From NCBI GenBank assembly GCA_019638395.1, contig JAHBTX010000001.1:806001-870000 (forward strand): a stretch of DNA of 64,000 bases, in the 5' to 3' direction. Position 1 is the first letter of the stretch, and each line of letters begins with the position of its first letter. Shown in pieces: positions 33,836 through 44,261 of the stretch. A program made the position numbers and the translations under genes. A model generated the notes under the pieces. That model was not told the origin of the DNA. It saw only the letters and a list, made by a program, of their open reading frames with translations, and did no database searches. This DNA comes from Cyclobacteriaceae bacterium (lineage in GTDB: Bacteria > Bacteroidota > Bacteroidia > Cytophagales > Cyclobacteriaceae).

Positions 33836-35599
33836 TCATTTTATGGCTAATTTGAAAGGCATGCGGGCCTGTGCTCCTTGCATATTTTTCAACTTTTTAA
33901 CCTGTTGGTAGGATTCATAGAAAGGGCCAAGTTCTTGTTGAAGCACCTGTGCCTGGGTATTTTCTTCCATACCACCCAACCAGGTCTGGAAAAAGTTTTT
34001 GGGTATCGGATAATATCTGAGTTTATAATCATCCGCTACATTTGCTGCCGTTGCAGCTATTTTTACTGCCTCCTCAAAATTTCCAAGTACATCTACCAAA
34101 CCTTTTTCCTTGGCTTGGGTTCCCGTCCAAACCCGACCCGAAGCAACTGCTTTGAGTTGACTAACAGGCATATCTCTTCCAGCGGCTGCCTTACTGGTAA
34201 AGCCTTCATAAATCTGTTCGGTTCTCTTTTGCCAAATATTTTTTTCAGCAGTAGTGAGGGGTCGTGTTACGGTTATTAACTCGCCTACATCGCCTGTTTT
34301 TACCTCTTCGAAGGTTATGCCCAGTTTGTTATCTAAAAAACTACTCATATCAAATAACACACTAAAAACACCAATAGAACCGGTAATGGTGGTGGGCTGA
34401 GCCACAATGGTATCGCACGCCATGGCCAGGTAATAACCACCCGATGCAGCGTAATCGGACATAGAAGCAATTACAGGCTTGACTTCCGTTGCCAGTTTTA
34501 TTTCGCGCCACATAACATCCGATGCCAGCGCACTGCCGCCAGGTGAATTTATTCTTAAAACAATTGCCTTAACACAATTGTTGGTTCGTGCTTTCCGCAA
34601 CTCTTCAGCAAAGGTATCTGAGCCAATTTCGCCCTGTTGAGCCTTTCCTGGATAGATTTCTCCATCGGCCACAATTACGGCAATCTCATTTTTAGAAGTA
34701 CTGGTGGCATTAACACTGCGCTTGTACTTATTGTATTTTATAAAGTTAATTTTTGCTTCCGATGTTAAACGCAACCGGTTTCTCAATTCCTGCTGAACCT
34801 GATCGAAGTAAAACAATGAATCGACAAGGCCATGCTCACGGGCCGATCGGGTATCCACCACCAGCATTTTATCGGCTATCTCGCGCAAGCGTTGCGCTGC
34901 TATATTGCGCGATGCCGCCACATCCTGAATAATGGTACTATGCAGGTCGGTAATTAATTCGTTTAACTGAAGTTTATTCTCGGTGCTCATGTGGTCGAGC
35001 ATGAATGGCTCTACTGCGCTTTTAAAATCGCCCACCCTGAATATCTGCGGTTTAATGTCCAGTTTGTCAAAGAGTTTTTTGAAGAACGTTACCTCAACAG
35101 AAAGTCCGTTAAATTCCAAATCTCCTTCCGGATTTAAATAAACCTTGTCGGCTGCGGAAGCAACATAGTACGCAGCTTCACTATAGTATTCGCTATAAGC
35201 TACCACCCATTTACCCGATTGTTTAAAATCTTCTATTGCCTGCCGAAGTTCGCGTGCCACTCCATACCCACCCATTAGTATATTAAGTTCCAAGTAAATG
35301 CCTTCAATTTTAGGGTCGGCCGCAGCATGTTGAATTGCTTTTTTAAGTGGAAGCAGGCCGGTTGCCGATACTGCACCCGGTATGGGCAAATCCTCAAACG
35401 GATCTTCAACTTCATTTTCGGTTATGGGACCATCTAATTTAAGATGCAAGACCGATTGATTTTTAACTATTACCTGCTCGTTGCTATTGGAAATACTGGC
35501 CACCATGCCTACCAATAGAATAAACACAATGCCTACCAATACAATTAATGCTATGAGCGACCCCAGGCAGGAAGCTAAGAATGTTTTGAAAAAATTCAT
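33836..35599 (-). CDS. sppA: Signal peptide peptidase SppA, 67K type
   Basis: 587 residues with one N-terminal membrane segment (about 8-33) and two S49 peptidase domains. The catalytic Lys is in AAYYVASAADKVYLN (first domain) and the catalytic Ser in NSPGGSALAS (second domain). It degrades released signal peptides at the inner membrane. It stands alone on the minus strand and is divergent from folK. Confidence 0.95.
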   Translation of the reverse strand: MNFFKTFLASCLGSLIALIVLVGIVFILLVGMVASISNSNEQVIVKNQSVLHLKLDGPITENEVEDPFEDLPIPGAVSATGLLPLKKAIQHAAADPKIEGIYLELNILMGGYGVARELRQAIEDFKQSGKWVVAYSEYYSEAAYYVASAADKVYLNPEGDLEFNGLSVEVTFFKKLFDKLDIKPQIFRVGDFKSAVEPFMLDHMSTENKLQLNELITDLHSTIIQDVAASRNIAAQRLREIADKMLVVDTRSAREHGLVDSLFYFDQVQQELRNRLRLTSEAKINFIKYNKYKRSVNATSTSKNEIAVIVADGEIYPGKAQQGEIGSDTFAEELRKARTNNCVKAIVLRINSPGGSALASDVMWREIKLATEVKPVIASMSDYAASGGYYLAMACDTIVAQPTTITGSIGVFSVLFDMSSFLDNKLGITFEEVKTGDVGELITVTRPLTTAEKNIWQKRTEQIYEGFTSKAAAGRDMPVSQLKAVASGRVWTGTQAKEKGLVDVLGNFEEAVKIAATAANVADDYKLRYYPIPKNFFQTWLGGMEENTQAQVLQQELGPFYESYQQVKKLKNMQGAQARMPFKLAIK

Positions 35600-35874
35600 G
35601 GATGGGAGATTAAAGGCCGAAAATTACAGAAAGAAGTACGGGATTTAAAACTGCATTTTAATCTTGATTAAGTATTAAATAGATTTGAATTTAGCTGATG
35701 ATTATTCGAAGTATAATTTATTTAACCTTGGCGGTTGGGCTCCTTTCCTAAAACCACAAACCGGTAGCTAAAACATGATAATCAAATAATCAGTGAAAAA
35801 AGAACTATGCGAGGTCAAAACTGTTCTGATTAAGGTATCCTCAATAGATAATCCCGGTTTAACTTTCGCCCCAA

Positions 35875-36360
35875 ATGAAAAACCTGTTGGTATTATTGCT
35901 GGGTAGTAATGAAGGCGATAGCCTAAACAATCTGAATAAAGCCCGTTTATTATTACAATCCACGCTGGGAGAAATTCAAATTTCTTCATCGGTTTACCGA
36001 ACCCAAGCCTGGGGAAAAACGAACCAGCCCGACTTTTTAAATCAAGTTGTGATTATGAATTATACAGGCAAAGCGAACGAGGCGCTTGAAGTTATACTCA
36101 CAATCGAAAGCAACTTGGGGAGAAAACGAAATGAAAAGTGGGGACCGCGCGTAATAGACATCGACATACTTTATTTCGGAAGTAAAATTTACAACAGTGT
36201 GGAGTTAACGGTACCGCACCCGGCCTTGCATGTAAGGCGATTTACGTTAGTGCCACTGGTTGAGATTATACCTGAATTTATTCATCCGGTACTCAACAAA
36301 TCGCAACAACAATTACTTGATGTTTGTACTGATACCTTGGAGGTTACGAAATTGCTGTAG
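35875..36360 (+). CDS. folK: 6-hydroxymethyl-7,8-dihydropterin pyrophosphokinase
   Basis: 161 residues. LGSNEGDSLNNL near the start, then VYRTQAWGKTNQPDFLNQVV, LGRKRNEKWGPRVIDIDIL and PHPALHVRRFTLVPL are the family motifs for pterin and ATP binding. It makes the pyrophosphorylated pterin of folate synthesis. The start ATG was chosen over upstream options because MKNLLVLLLGSNEG begins the fold. It is convergent with fabD, 12 bases away. Confidence 0.95.
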   Translation: MKNLLVLLLGSNEGDSLNNLNKARLLLQSTLGEIQISSSVYRTQAWGKTNQPDFLNQVVIMNYTGKANEALEVILTIESNLGRKRNEKWGPRVIDIDILYFGSKIYNSVELTVPHPALHVRRFTLVPLVEIIPEFIHPVLNKSQQQLLDVCTDTLEVTKLL

Positions 36361-36372
36361 GAATACCTGAGG

Positions 36373-37245
36373 TTATAAACTTAATACCTCTGCCTGTGGC
36401 GCAATTTTCTTAACCAGACCTTGCAGTACTTTACCGGGGCCACACTCGGCAAAACGGACTCCTCCATCTTTCACCATGTTTTGAACGGATTGTGTCCATC
36501 GTACGGGTGCAGTTAATTGATCAATCAGGTTTTTCTTAATAACCGTAACATCTGTTGATGGCAACGCATTTACATTTTGATACACCGCGCACACCGGCTT
36601 GTTGAAATGTGTTGCTTCTATTGCCGCAGCTAATTCTTCGCGGGCCGGTTCCATTAATGGCGAGTGAAAGGCCCCGCCCACCTGCAACGGCATGGCACGT
36701 TTGGCTCCGGCCGCTTTAAGTTTTTCGCAGGCAATTTCAATTCCTTTTAATGATCCTGAAATAACTAACTGACCGGGGCAATTATAATTTGCCGCTACTA
36801 CAATTTCATCGGTTATGGAAGCACATACAGCCTCCACAGTTGCATCATCTAATCCAAGAATGGCAGCCATAGTAGATGGATTTGCTTCGCATGCGCGCTG
36901 CATGGCCATGGCCCGCTTATACACCAGCTTCAATCCATCTTCATACGAAAGTGTTTGATTTGCCACCAATGCCGAAAACTCCCCCAAAGAATGCCCGGCC
37001 ACCATGTTAGGCTGTGTATCCTGCGCAAGGGCCGCTGCCACCGAATGAATGAAAACAGCCGGTTGGGTAACACGGGTTTGTTTCAGGGCTTCGGCCGAAC
37101 CAGTAAACATGATGTCGGTTATATTAAATCCCAGCGTGGCATTGGCCTGTTCAAATAATGATTTTACAATCGGATTAGAATCATAAAGTTCTTTACCCAT
37201 ACCGGTAAACTGTGCTCCTTGTCCTGGAAAAATAAAAGCAGTCAT
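36373..37245 (-). CDS. fabD: Malonyl-CoA:ACP transacylase
   Basis: 290 residues: FPGQGAQFTGMGKEL at the N-terminus, GHSLGEFSAL with the catalytic Ser, GAFHSPLM with the catalytic His, and the terminal ECGPGKVLQGLVKKI. It loads malonate onto ACP in fatty-acid synthesis. Transcribed after the DCC protein gene but separated from it by 51 bases with a weak hairpin. Confidence 0.97.
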   Translation of the reverse strand: MTAFIFPGQGAQFTGMGKELYDSNPIVKSLFEQANATLGFNITDIMFTGSAEALKQTRVTQPAVFIHSVAAALAQDTQPNMVAGHSLGEFSALVANQTLSYEDGLKLVYKRAMAMQRACEANPSTMAAILGLDDATVEAVCASITDEIVVAANYNCPGQLVISGSLKGIEIACEKLKAAGAKRAMPLQVGGAFHSPLMEPAREELAAAIEATHFNKPVCAVYQNVNALPSTDVTVIKKNLIDQLTAPVRWTQSVQNMVKDGGVRFAECGPGKVLQGLVKKIAPQAEVLSL

Positions 37246-37259
37246 GTGTGTGAAATTTA

Positions 37260-37284
37260 AACGCAGTTTACTGGAAGCTGCGTT
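37260..37284 (-). terminator. Weak hairpin between DCC gene and fabD
   Basis: Arms AACGCAG and CTGCGTT with an 11-base loop, followed leftward by TTTAAATTT. Could be a weak terminator or leader hairpin of fabD. Confidence 0.3.
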
Positions 37285-37296
37285 AAGTTCAAAATT

Positions 37297-37716
37297 CTAA
37301 TATTCCACAAACCTTGATTTCAGGCTGGCTGTTGGAATCATGCAGGCATTCTGGCGGCCAAACCATCGGTAACGATTTTTTGCAATCCAATCATAAACCC
37401 AGTTGCGTACAAAAGGTGGTATTATAATCAAAGCGTAGAGCAAGGGCCACACACCGGTAAGGTGTCGGGCAATTTTTAATGCGGCTGTACTCTTTTCAAA
37501 TATCCTGTTGTTTTCCATCAGCAGAATACTATTCAATTGGGAATTATTTAACTCAAATTGCTGCATTTTTGCCTGGCCGAAGTTGGATTGCAGGGAAGCA
37601 AACCGAAACCTGGCTGTTGGATCGCGCCTGATGATGAATAGGACTGAACTATTGCACAGATTGCAAACTCCATCGAAAAGTATAACGGGGTGCTCTACCG
37701 CACCAGGTGCACCCAT
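37297..37716 (-). CDS. DCC family thiol-disulfide oxidoreductase-like protein (DUF393)
   Basis: 139 residues with FDGVCNLCNS (the DxxCxxC family motif) near the N-terminus, a FIIRRDPTARFRFASLQS helix-loop and a hydrophobic WPLLYALIIIPPFVRNWVYDWIA near the end. Annotated thiol oxidoreductase; activity is not proven in general. Its start overlaps the 3' end of the gliding-type gene upstream by 22 bases, suggesting coupling. Confidence 0.9.
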   Translation of the reverse strand: MGAPGAVEHPVILFDGVCNLCNSSVLFIIRRDPTARFRFASLQSNFGQAKMQQFELNNSQLNSILLMENNRIFEKSTAALKIARHLTGVWPLLYALIIIPPFVRNWVYDWIAKNRYRWFGRQNACMIPTASLKSRFVEY

Positions 37717-40565
37717 CCTTTCAATGTTTTATTCTGACGAGCCGGGTCAATCATATCGAATGTTACATCGGCACTATAGAAATAAAATCCGGTAGTTAAC
37801 TCACTACCATTGTTATCGCGGCCATCCCAATCTATGTAAATAGAGCGTTCGCCTCCCGAAACATACCGATATACTTCTTTACCCCACCGGTTGTAAACTT
37901 TAAAGTCAACCTTTTGCACAAACCGCGCACATCGCTTTCGCAAGTCGGAAATATCCTGTCCACAAGGGCCAATACCGCTTTCACCAATTACAAGCCCTAT
38001 TCTATCACTGTAGGCACTAAATACATCGTTACACTCATCGGCATTGGGTGTAAACACATTGGGCAATTCATAATACGGGCAGTTATCGAAGCAAAATACA
38101 TCGCTGGCTACGCTTTCATTACCTGCTCTATCTACTGCAATTATTTTATAGCATGCAGCAAACGAGGGCAGGTTGGCATGCACAAAAAACGTATCCGCTA
38201 CAATTGCTATTTCTGTAAATTCTTCTGTAAGCCTGTTGGCCATCAACACCCGGTAACTACGAATATCATCGCGGCAGGCTAAGTCCAACGGGCGTTGCCA
38301 CGATAGGGTGTTGCTGTACAGGTTAACCCCACACGATGACGAATCAATAAATTCCTGGCAATCGCGGGCCGTCATTGTAAATTCAGGTTTGCAAGGTGGC
38401 ACATCATCATTCGGAGTAGCACAAATTATCTGCGAAAAGTTTTCAAGAGGGGCTGCTATTTTGGGATTACCGTATGTACCCCGCGTACGCACCCGGTAGC
38501 AATACTCTTGTGTTTCAACCAATGGCTGGTTGTTAAACTGACCTTCATCTGAATAATTGAAGGCCGACTGCGTTACATTCACTACATCTATCAGCACCAA
38601 TTGGGCCTCGGTTGCATTTTCGGGGCCCCGGTAAATATCGTGTAGCGGAAAACTTTGCGAGTTATTAGACCAGGGAACATCGGCAACCCATGAAAGATCA
38701 ATTTGCTTGAATTTAGACGCAGCTTCTAACCTTACGGCCGATGCTGTTGCCGATTCACCTACTTTAGTATTGTTATTATCGTAGGCGGTAACCCTGTAAT
38801 TATAAATCAAATCTTTAGTGTTGAGTTGCGTATCCACAAATGTGGTATCGGTTCTGCGGCCTGGAAAAGCAGGTGTAAGATTGATGGTACCCGAAAAACC
38901 TTCGGCCCGGTGTAATTCATACGTGTAGGGTGGTGGAAACTGAACCGGATCGGCCTCGAAGGGGCGTGTCCATTTTACCAAAATTTGGCCATCGGTACGG
39001 CTCGTTACTTCAACAGAAACATTGGTAATTGCTGGTAAATCGGCCAGTATGGGTGGCAAACAAACTTCTTGCGATACAAGGCTTTCGCCACCACCGGGTT
39101 GTGGAAACAATGCAACTAACCGATAACAATACTTGGCACCCGATGCCAGCCCCGCCCCGCCATTATTGTCATTAAAGGTTGTAGTGCTTATTGGCACTGT
39201 ACCAATAAGTGAAAAACCCAGAAAGTCGGGCATACCTGTAACACATTCGGGTGTAAAGGTGGAGGAATCTACCCTGCGCCAAACTTGCATGGTTACGGCC
39301 TGATTGCGGCACTGGTAATTTTGCCACGTAATCTGAGCCGATCGTGTTGCCAGATTTAACGAGGGTGCGTTTAAGACCGGAGGTGGACCCACCACCCGGA
39401 TATTTACAGTTTTAAACTGCACCAAAGATGGTCGGCCCTTGTCGGTAATCTTAAAATTTATCTGGTAAGGTTGATCTTTTATGTGATCGCAGGTGGTTTC
39501 CCACATCAGTGTTTGCCTGGCTTTTATACCGGGGGCCGTACGTTGAAATCTAATGGGCGCAGGTGTAAATGTTGCCGGAGATGGGTTGATTGAAAATATT
39601 TGCGAGAAGGCTTCAATTTTTACGCTATCATAATTCGGGTCAGTTCCAAAAACATCAAAGGTGATTGTTTCTCCGGCAACCACGCAAAAGTCAGAAGGCA
39701 CTTCTAACTCAGGGCGTTGGTTATTGCAGTCTTCAACAATAATCTGCATGTCGCGAACTACATAGCCCTGATTAATCCATACACCATTAATTTTTCGCCA
39801 CTCGATTATCTTGAATGCGATGTTGTATTCGCCAGGAGCTCCGGGTGCATCCCACGTAATGGTGCCGGTTACAGGATTGATGGTAAATATAGGCGCACCC
39901 GTACCAGCCTCGTTGGCTGTTCCGTAGTTCAAACCAATTTTATCGTAAAAACTTTTATGGTTAGGATCAAAGTAAGCGTTTGCGTTAGAATTTTTATCCT
40001 TTTTAGGAATGGTAAACTCGTATGAAAGGCTATCACCATCAGGATCGTAAGCTCCGGGGTTATGAAAAAAAGCAACTCCTGTACAAGCCTTGTCCACCGG
40101 TGGAATTAATAGCACCGGAGTATTGCTACAACCCAGAAATGGATCGATGATGATTTGAGTTTCGATGTAAAAGGTGGTGTTTACAGAATTGGCGATATTC
40201 AATACGCCTTCGTTGCGGTTTGCTTCCAGGTAACTGATGGTATAGCGGCCGGGGCCGGGAAATGTATGTTGAATCGAAAAGGTTACAAACCCCACCTCGG
40301 CAGGAAGACCAGGCGGAAAAGTATTGGGCCGCTCTGGTGTGCGAACAGGGTCGCTACCATCGCCAAAGCGCAAATCGCCATCGCCAAATTTAATGGGCGA
40401 ACCGGTATCGGTGTACATGTTAATGGTAACCAGAAAGGTTAACGAAGTGCAATCTATCCTTCGTAATGTAATCTCCCCGGCACGAATGTGGGTACTCCAG
40501 GCTAACATAGGAAAGCTTACTAAAAAAATCCCCAACCCTAATATCCTCATCGATCTGCTAAACAT
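37695..40565 (-). CDS. Large gliding-motility-associated surface protein with FN3 domains
   Basis: 956 residues from ATG 40565 (the longer frame from 40604 would put a hydrophilic leader before the signal peptide). Signal peptide MFSRSMRILGLGIFLVSF to about AWST, then a PKD-like region, several fibronectin type III domains (clear at ILVKWTRPFEADP), and a C-terminal gliding motility-associated (CHU_C/TIGR04131) domain with NVFTPNADECND, RWGKEVYRY and GFYFYSADV. Exported by type IX secretion and likely surface-bound; adhesin or motility role inferred. Overlaps the DCC gene. Confidence 0.92.
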   Translation of the reverse strand: MFSRSMRILGLGIFLVSFPMLAWSTHIRAGEITLRRIDCTSLTFLVTINMYTDTGSPIKFGDGDLRFGDGSDPVRTPERPNTFPPGLPAEVGFVTFSIQHTFPGPGRYTISYLEANRNEGVLNIANSVNTTFYIETQIIIDPFLGCSNTPVLLIPPVDKACTGVAFFHNPGAYDPDGDSLSYEFTIPKKDKNSNANAYFDPNHKSFYDKIGLNYGTANEAGTGAPIFTINPVTGTITWDAPGAPGEYNIAFKIIEWRKINGVWINQGYVVRDMQIIVEDCNNQRPELEVPSDFCVVAGETITFDVFGTDPNYDSVKIEAFSQIFSINPSPATFTPAPIRFQRTAPGIKARQTLMWETTCDHIKDQPYQINFKITDKGRPSLVQFKTVNIRVVGPPPVLNAPSLNLATRSAQITWQNYQCRNQAVTMQVWRRVDSSTFTPECVTGMPDFLGFSLIGTVPISTTTFNDNNGGAGLASGAKYCYRLVALFPQPGGGESLVSQEVCLPPILADLPAITNVSVEVTSRTDGQILVKWTRPFEADPVQFPPPYTYELHRAEGFSGTINLTPAFPGRRTDTTFVDTQLNTKDLIYNYRVTAYDNNNTKVGESATASAVRLEAASKFKQIDLSWVADVPWSNNSQSFPLHDIYRGPENATEAQLVLIDVVNVTQSAFNYSDEGQFNNQPLVETQEYCYRVRTRGTYGNPKIAAPLENFSQIICATPNDDVPPCKPEFTMTARDCQEFIDSSSCGVNLYSNTLSWQRPLDLACRDDIRSYRVLMANRLTEEFTEIAIVADTFFVHANLPSFAACYKIIAVDRAGNESVASDVFCFDNCPYYELPNVFTPNADECNDVFSAYSDRIGLVIGESGIGPCGQDISDLRKRCARFVQKVDFKVYNRWGKEVYRYVSGGERSIYIDWDGRDNNGSELTTGFYFYSADVTFDMIDPARQNKTLKGWVHLVR

Positions 40566-40833
40566 GTTGATGTTTGATTTCTTTTTATAACCATCCAACC
40601 ACACGCTAAGTTACAAGAAACAACCAATACTTAGCCTAACCCCATGTTGATTATTCAAACGCTGAAACCTTAAAAAATATTGAATGAAGGCCTTAAAAGT
40701 TTATGGCCTTAACTTATTTGATGTTTGAAGGGTATAAGAGACCAATTTTTAAATACCCTGCCATCGCTTACACCTTGTTGAAAGGCTGCATTATTCCTGC
40801 GGATAATTTCTCTAATTTTAACAATTTAGTGGT

Positions 40834-41076
40834 ATGCGTATTATTAAAGAACTTCTGAAGGGCGACATTAAGATTACCCTGTACTATTGGAACAACCGCT
40901 ACCTTTTAAAATTAGAGTGGGGATTTTTTGAGCAGACTTTTAAAATACACGAATGGGATGTAACCAGCGAAGCTGATATAGACGAAATTCTGAACGATGA
41001 ATTTTTGGCTGCTGCAACCTCCCGCTTTAACGAAATGGCGGCAGCGTTGGGCAAAGCATTGAACGGTATTTCCTAA
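40834..41076 (+). CDS. Small conserved hypothetical protein
   Basis: 80 residues, starts MRIIKELLKGDIKITLYYWNNRY and continues with LKLEWGFFEQTFKIHEWDV. Two strands and a helical C-terminus are predicted. I do not know its function. It is upstream of the acyltransferase by 56 bases and may share its transcript. Confidence 0.75.
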   Translation: MRIIKELLKGDIKITLYYWNNRYLLKLEWGFFEQTFKIHEWDVTSEADIDEILNDEFLAAATSRFNEMAAALGKALNGIS

Positions 41077-41132
41077 GCGTTTGCTATTGCCCCAATTGCC
41101 ATTAACTTTACCACCCGCATTTTTTAACCGGC

Positions 41133-42827
41133 ATGGAATTACTGGAGGAAAAGAAAAATAAAAACCGAAAATACGAACCCATTCTACATGGGATACCCGA
41201 TTGGCCTGTATATCAACTTAGCAAAAACCGTAAGGAGTTTGTAGAACTGGTAACCCGGCAAGCGGTTGAACGAATCAAAATTCTTAGGCCAACCCGAAAG
41301 CAATTAATTGACGAACTGGAAGCAACTGCGTACCGTGAACAAAACCGGATTAAACGCAACCGGTGGCGTGTAGATCCAAAAGACGATAGCCGCTTTTGGC
41401 TTTCGGTAAAAAACGAATTGATTGAATTAAGTGCCAAAGACCCCGAAACAACAGGAACAGTAGTAGATACATTATTAGAAAAAATTGTTAGCCGCTATGC
41501 CAATGAAATTGCCGGCAACTTTAAACCCAACTCCTATCGCTTTACACGCGAAGTGGTGAAGTTCTGGTTTCAACGGTTATTGAATGGTGCCCGGGTAAAA
41601 AAATTCGGAGCTTTTTTTAGAAACCAATATACCCTGCGCGATAAGATACAGATAGTAGGGAAAGTAAACATGTTACGCGACCTGGCTCGGAAAGGAACGG
41701 TGGTAATGGTGCCCACACACTTCAGTAACCTGGATTCTATTTTGATAGGATGGGTAATACATGCCGTGGGCTTACCAGCATTTATTTATGGTGCCGGGCT
41801 CAACCTGTTCAACATTAAAATATTTGCCTACTTTATGAACAGCCTGGGGGCTTATAAGGTTGACAGAAGAAAAAAAAACCTGCCTTATCTGGAAACACTA
41901 AAGATGTATTCCAACCTTGCCATTCAAAAAGGAGCACACAGTTTATTCTTTCCCGGTGGAACTCGCTCCCGATCGGGCTTAATTGAAAAACAACTTAAGT
42001 TAGGATTACTCAGCACCGCAATAGAAGCCCAGCGCAACCTTTACCAGCAAACACCCGAAGGCGAAGTGCGTAAAATCTTTGTTGTACCGGTTACACTCAA
42101 CTACAACTTTGTATTAGAAGCTCCCGATCTGATTGAAGATTACCTGCAGGTAAAAGGGCAGGATAAATATTTTCCGGAGCAGGACAAATACGGCAGCATT
42201 GAATTAATCCGGTTCATGTTTAAGTTCTTTACCAAAGGATCTAACATTTCCGTATCCATTGGCCGGGGGTTGGATGTAATGGGTAACTATGTAGATGATG
42301 CCGGCAACAGCCTTGACCCGCAAGGGCGTGTAATTGATACGCGTGGGTATTTTATTTCCAACGGCAGCATAACAGACGATAAACAGCGCGAAGATGAATA
42401 CACCCGCATGCTTAGCCAGCGCATTGTTTCAGAATATCATCGCATTAACCGGGTTTTTGCCAGCCACCTGGCCGCATTTGTTGCTTTCGAAATGTGGCAA
42501 AAAAAATATCCTAAACTGGATTTGTTTAGCTTACTGCGGTTGCCCGAAGAAGACCTGGAATTAGACTACCATGAGTTTCGTCAAAATTTTAAACGCGTTC
42601 GAAAAAAGATCTACGAGTTGAAAGAAGCCGGTAAGGTTTACCACGCCACCCACCTGAAAGGTAAGGTAGATCAGGTAATTACGCTAGGTATCGAAAATGT
42701 GGGCATTTTTCATTTAAAGCGTCCGCTACTTAAAAACAAAAAAGGCAACATTATTACCAAAGACCTTACGGTACTGTATTATTACCATAACCGCCTGGTA
42801 GGCTACAACCTTGAGCAATACATCTGA
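41133..42827 (+). CDS. Glycerol-3-phosphate / 1-acylglycerol-3-phosphate acyltransferase (PlsB-like)
   Basis: 564 residues. HX4D box is THFSNLDS, and FFPGGTRSRSG stands for the FPEGTRS-type motif; a PVTLNYNF segment follows. An N-terminal helical region of about 170 residues and a long C-terminal region make it similar to PlsB rather than the short PlsC. It acylates glycerol-3-phosphate or its acyl form in phospholipid synthesis. It overlaps gpsA by 17 bases, so the donor enzyme of its substrate is coupled to it. Confidence 0.9.
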   Translation: MELLEEKKNKNRKYEPILHGIPDWPVYQLSKNRKEFVELVTRQAVERIKILRPTRKQLIDELEATAYREQNRIKRNRWRVDPKDDSRFWLSVKNELIELSAKDPETTGTVVDTLLEKIVSRYANEIAGNFKPNSYRFTREVVKFWFQRLLNGARVKKFGAFFRNQYTLRDKIQIVGKVNMLRDLARKGTVVMVPTHFSNLDSILIGWVIHAVGLPAFIYGAGLNLFNIKIFAYFMNSLGAYKVDRRKKNLPYLETLKMYSNLAIQKGAHSLFFPGGTRSRSGLIEKQLKLGLLSTAIEAQRNLYQQTPEGEVRKIFVVPVTLNYNFVLEAPDLIEDYLQVKGQDKYFPEQDKYGSIELIRFMFKFFTKGSNISVSIGRGLDVMGNYVDDAGNSLDPQGRVIDTRGYFISNGSITDDKQREDEYTRMLSQRIVSEYHRINRVFASHLAAFVAFEMWQKKYPKLDLFSLLRLPEEDLELDYHEFRQNFKRVRKKIYELKEAGKVYHATHLKGKVDQVITLGIENVGIFHLKRPLLKNKKGNIITKDLTVLYYYHNRLVGYNLEQYI

Positions 42828-43860
42828 AAAACCGGTAGGTGTAATTGGTGCCGGCAATTTCGGAACCGTAATTGCCAATATACTGGCACTTAACCGTAAG
42901 GTTTTGTTATATACCCGCGATGAGCAAACGGCTTCGCGCATAAAATCCGAGAACCAAAACCGGGGTTACGCGCTTCACGCAAATGTAGAGCCTGTGCACG
43001 ATCTGGAACAGGTAGCGCGCAACTGCGATGTATTGTTTCCAATGGTACCCTCCGCGCACTTTCGTGCTATGATGCGGCAGCTCTCGCCCTACCTGCAACC
43101 GTACCACATCCTCATTCATGGCACAAAAGGTTTTGATATCACTCTTCCTCAAGATCAATCACTCGAAACACTCACCAAACTTTCGCGCCAGCAGGTAAAA
43201 ACCATGAGCGAGGTTATTCAGGAAGAGAGTGTAGTCGTACGCGTAGGTTGTTTGGCAGGGCCGAATCTTGCAAAAGAACTGGCACAACGGCAGCCGGGTG
43301 CAACCGTGGTTGCAAGCCATTTTAATGAAGTGATACAAATAGGCAAACGCCTGCTGCGCAACGATCGTTTTCAGGTTTATGAGAATAATGATATTGTTGG
43401 CGTTGAGATTGCCGGGGTTTTAAAAAATATTATCGCAATTGCATCGGGTGCTTTGAGTGGATTGGGCTATGGCGAAAATGCAAAAGGGCTTTTGATTAGT
43501 CGCGGGGCTGTGGAAATGGTTTACTTAGGGCGTGCATTGGGTGGCGATTTAAAAGCTTTTTTAGGTGTTGCCGGTATTGGCGATTTAGTTACAACCTGCA
43601 ACAGCCCGATGAGTCGCAACTTCACTGTTGGGTATCGACTGGCCAAAGGCGAAAAATTACCGGATATATTAGCCGACATGACTGAAGTGGCAGAAGGTAT
43701 TAACACCGTACGCATCGCCAAGAAGTGTGCCGATCATTATAAGATTCGGGCTCTTATTACCGATCGCCTCTACAAGGTGTTGTTTGAAGGTATGACAGTG
43801 GAAGAAGCACTTGAATTTTTAATGCGGTATCCCCTTAATGCCGATATTGATTTTATATGA
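42811..43860 (+). CDS. gpsA: Glycerol-3-phosphate dehydrogenase [NAD(P)+]
   Basis: 349 residues. GVIGAGNFGTVIAN near the start is the cofactor motif; GTKGFD, GPNLAKELAQRQPG and GVEIAGVLKNIIAIASGALSGLGYG with the catalytic Lys are all present. It makes sn-glycerol-3-phosphate from DHAP for phospholipids. The start is TTG at 42811, since no other start precedes the cofactor motif. It overlaps the acyltransferase. Confidence 0.96.
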   Translation: MSNTSEKPVGVIGAGNFGTVIANILALNRKVLLYTRDEQTASRIKSENQNRGYALHANVEPVHDLEQVARNCDVLFPMVPSAHFRAMMRQLSPYLQPYHILIHGTKGFDITLPQDQSLETLTKLSRQQVKTMSEVIQEESVVVRVGCLAGPNLAKELAQRQPGATVVASHFNEVIQIGKRLLRNDRFQVYENNDIVGVEIAGVLKNIIAIASGALSGLGYGENAKGLLISRGAVEMVYLGRALGGDLKAFLGVAGIGDLVTTCNSPMSRNFTVGYRLAKGEKLPDILADMTEVAEGINTVRIAKKCADHYKIRALITDRLYKVLFEGMTVEEALEFLMRYPLNADIDFI

Positions 43861-43865
43861 TCCGG

Positions 43866-44261
43866 CTAATCCAGATTTGCTTTAATACGATCGGCCACAG
43901 CTTGCATAGTTTCGGCAGGCAGCTTAAGCTTAGGCATTGTAAAGTTTATATCGTTCATCGAGTTTAACGGAACCAGGTGCACGTGTGTATGGGGTACTTC
44001 CAAACCAATTACAGCTACACCTATACGCTTACACGAAACTGATTTTTTTACGGCTTTGGCTACCCGTTGTGCAAAAACCATCAGGTTGGCAAGTGTAGTG
44101 GCATCCAAATCAAAAATATAATCAACTTCTGCTTTTGGTACTACCAGGGTGTGGCCTTCTACCAATGGCATTACATCTAAAAATGCAATAAAGTGCTCGT
44201 TCTCGGCAACAATGTAAGCCGGTATTTCTCTGTTTATTATTTTGGTAAAGATGGATGGCAT
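43866..44261 (-). CDS. HIT family protein
   Basis: 131 residues. FTKIINREIPAYIVAENEH and the active-site triad PHTHVHLVPL with HxHxH are typical of Hint/PKCI-type purine nucleoside phosphoramidases. Its start shares one base with the greA stop (TGATG), so it is coupled to greA, a common pair in this phylum. Confidence 0.94.
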   Translation of the reverse strand: MPSIFTKIINREIPAYIVAENEHFIAFLDVMPLVEGHTLVVPKAEVDYIFDLDATTLANLMVFAQRVAKAVKKSVSCKRIGVAVIGLEVPHTHVHLVPLNSMNDINFTMPKLKLPAETMQAVADRIKANLD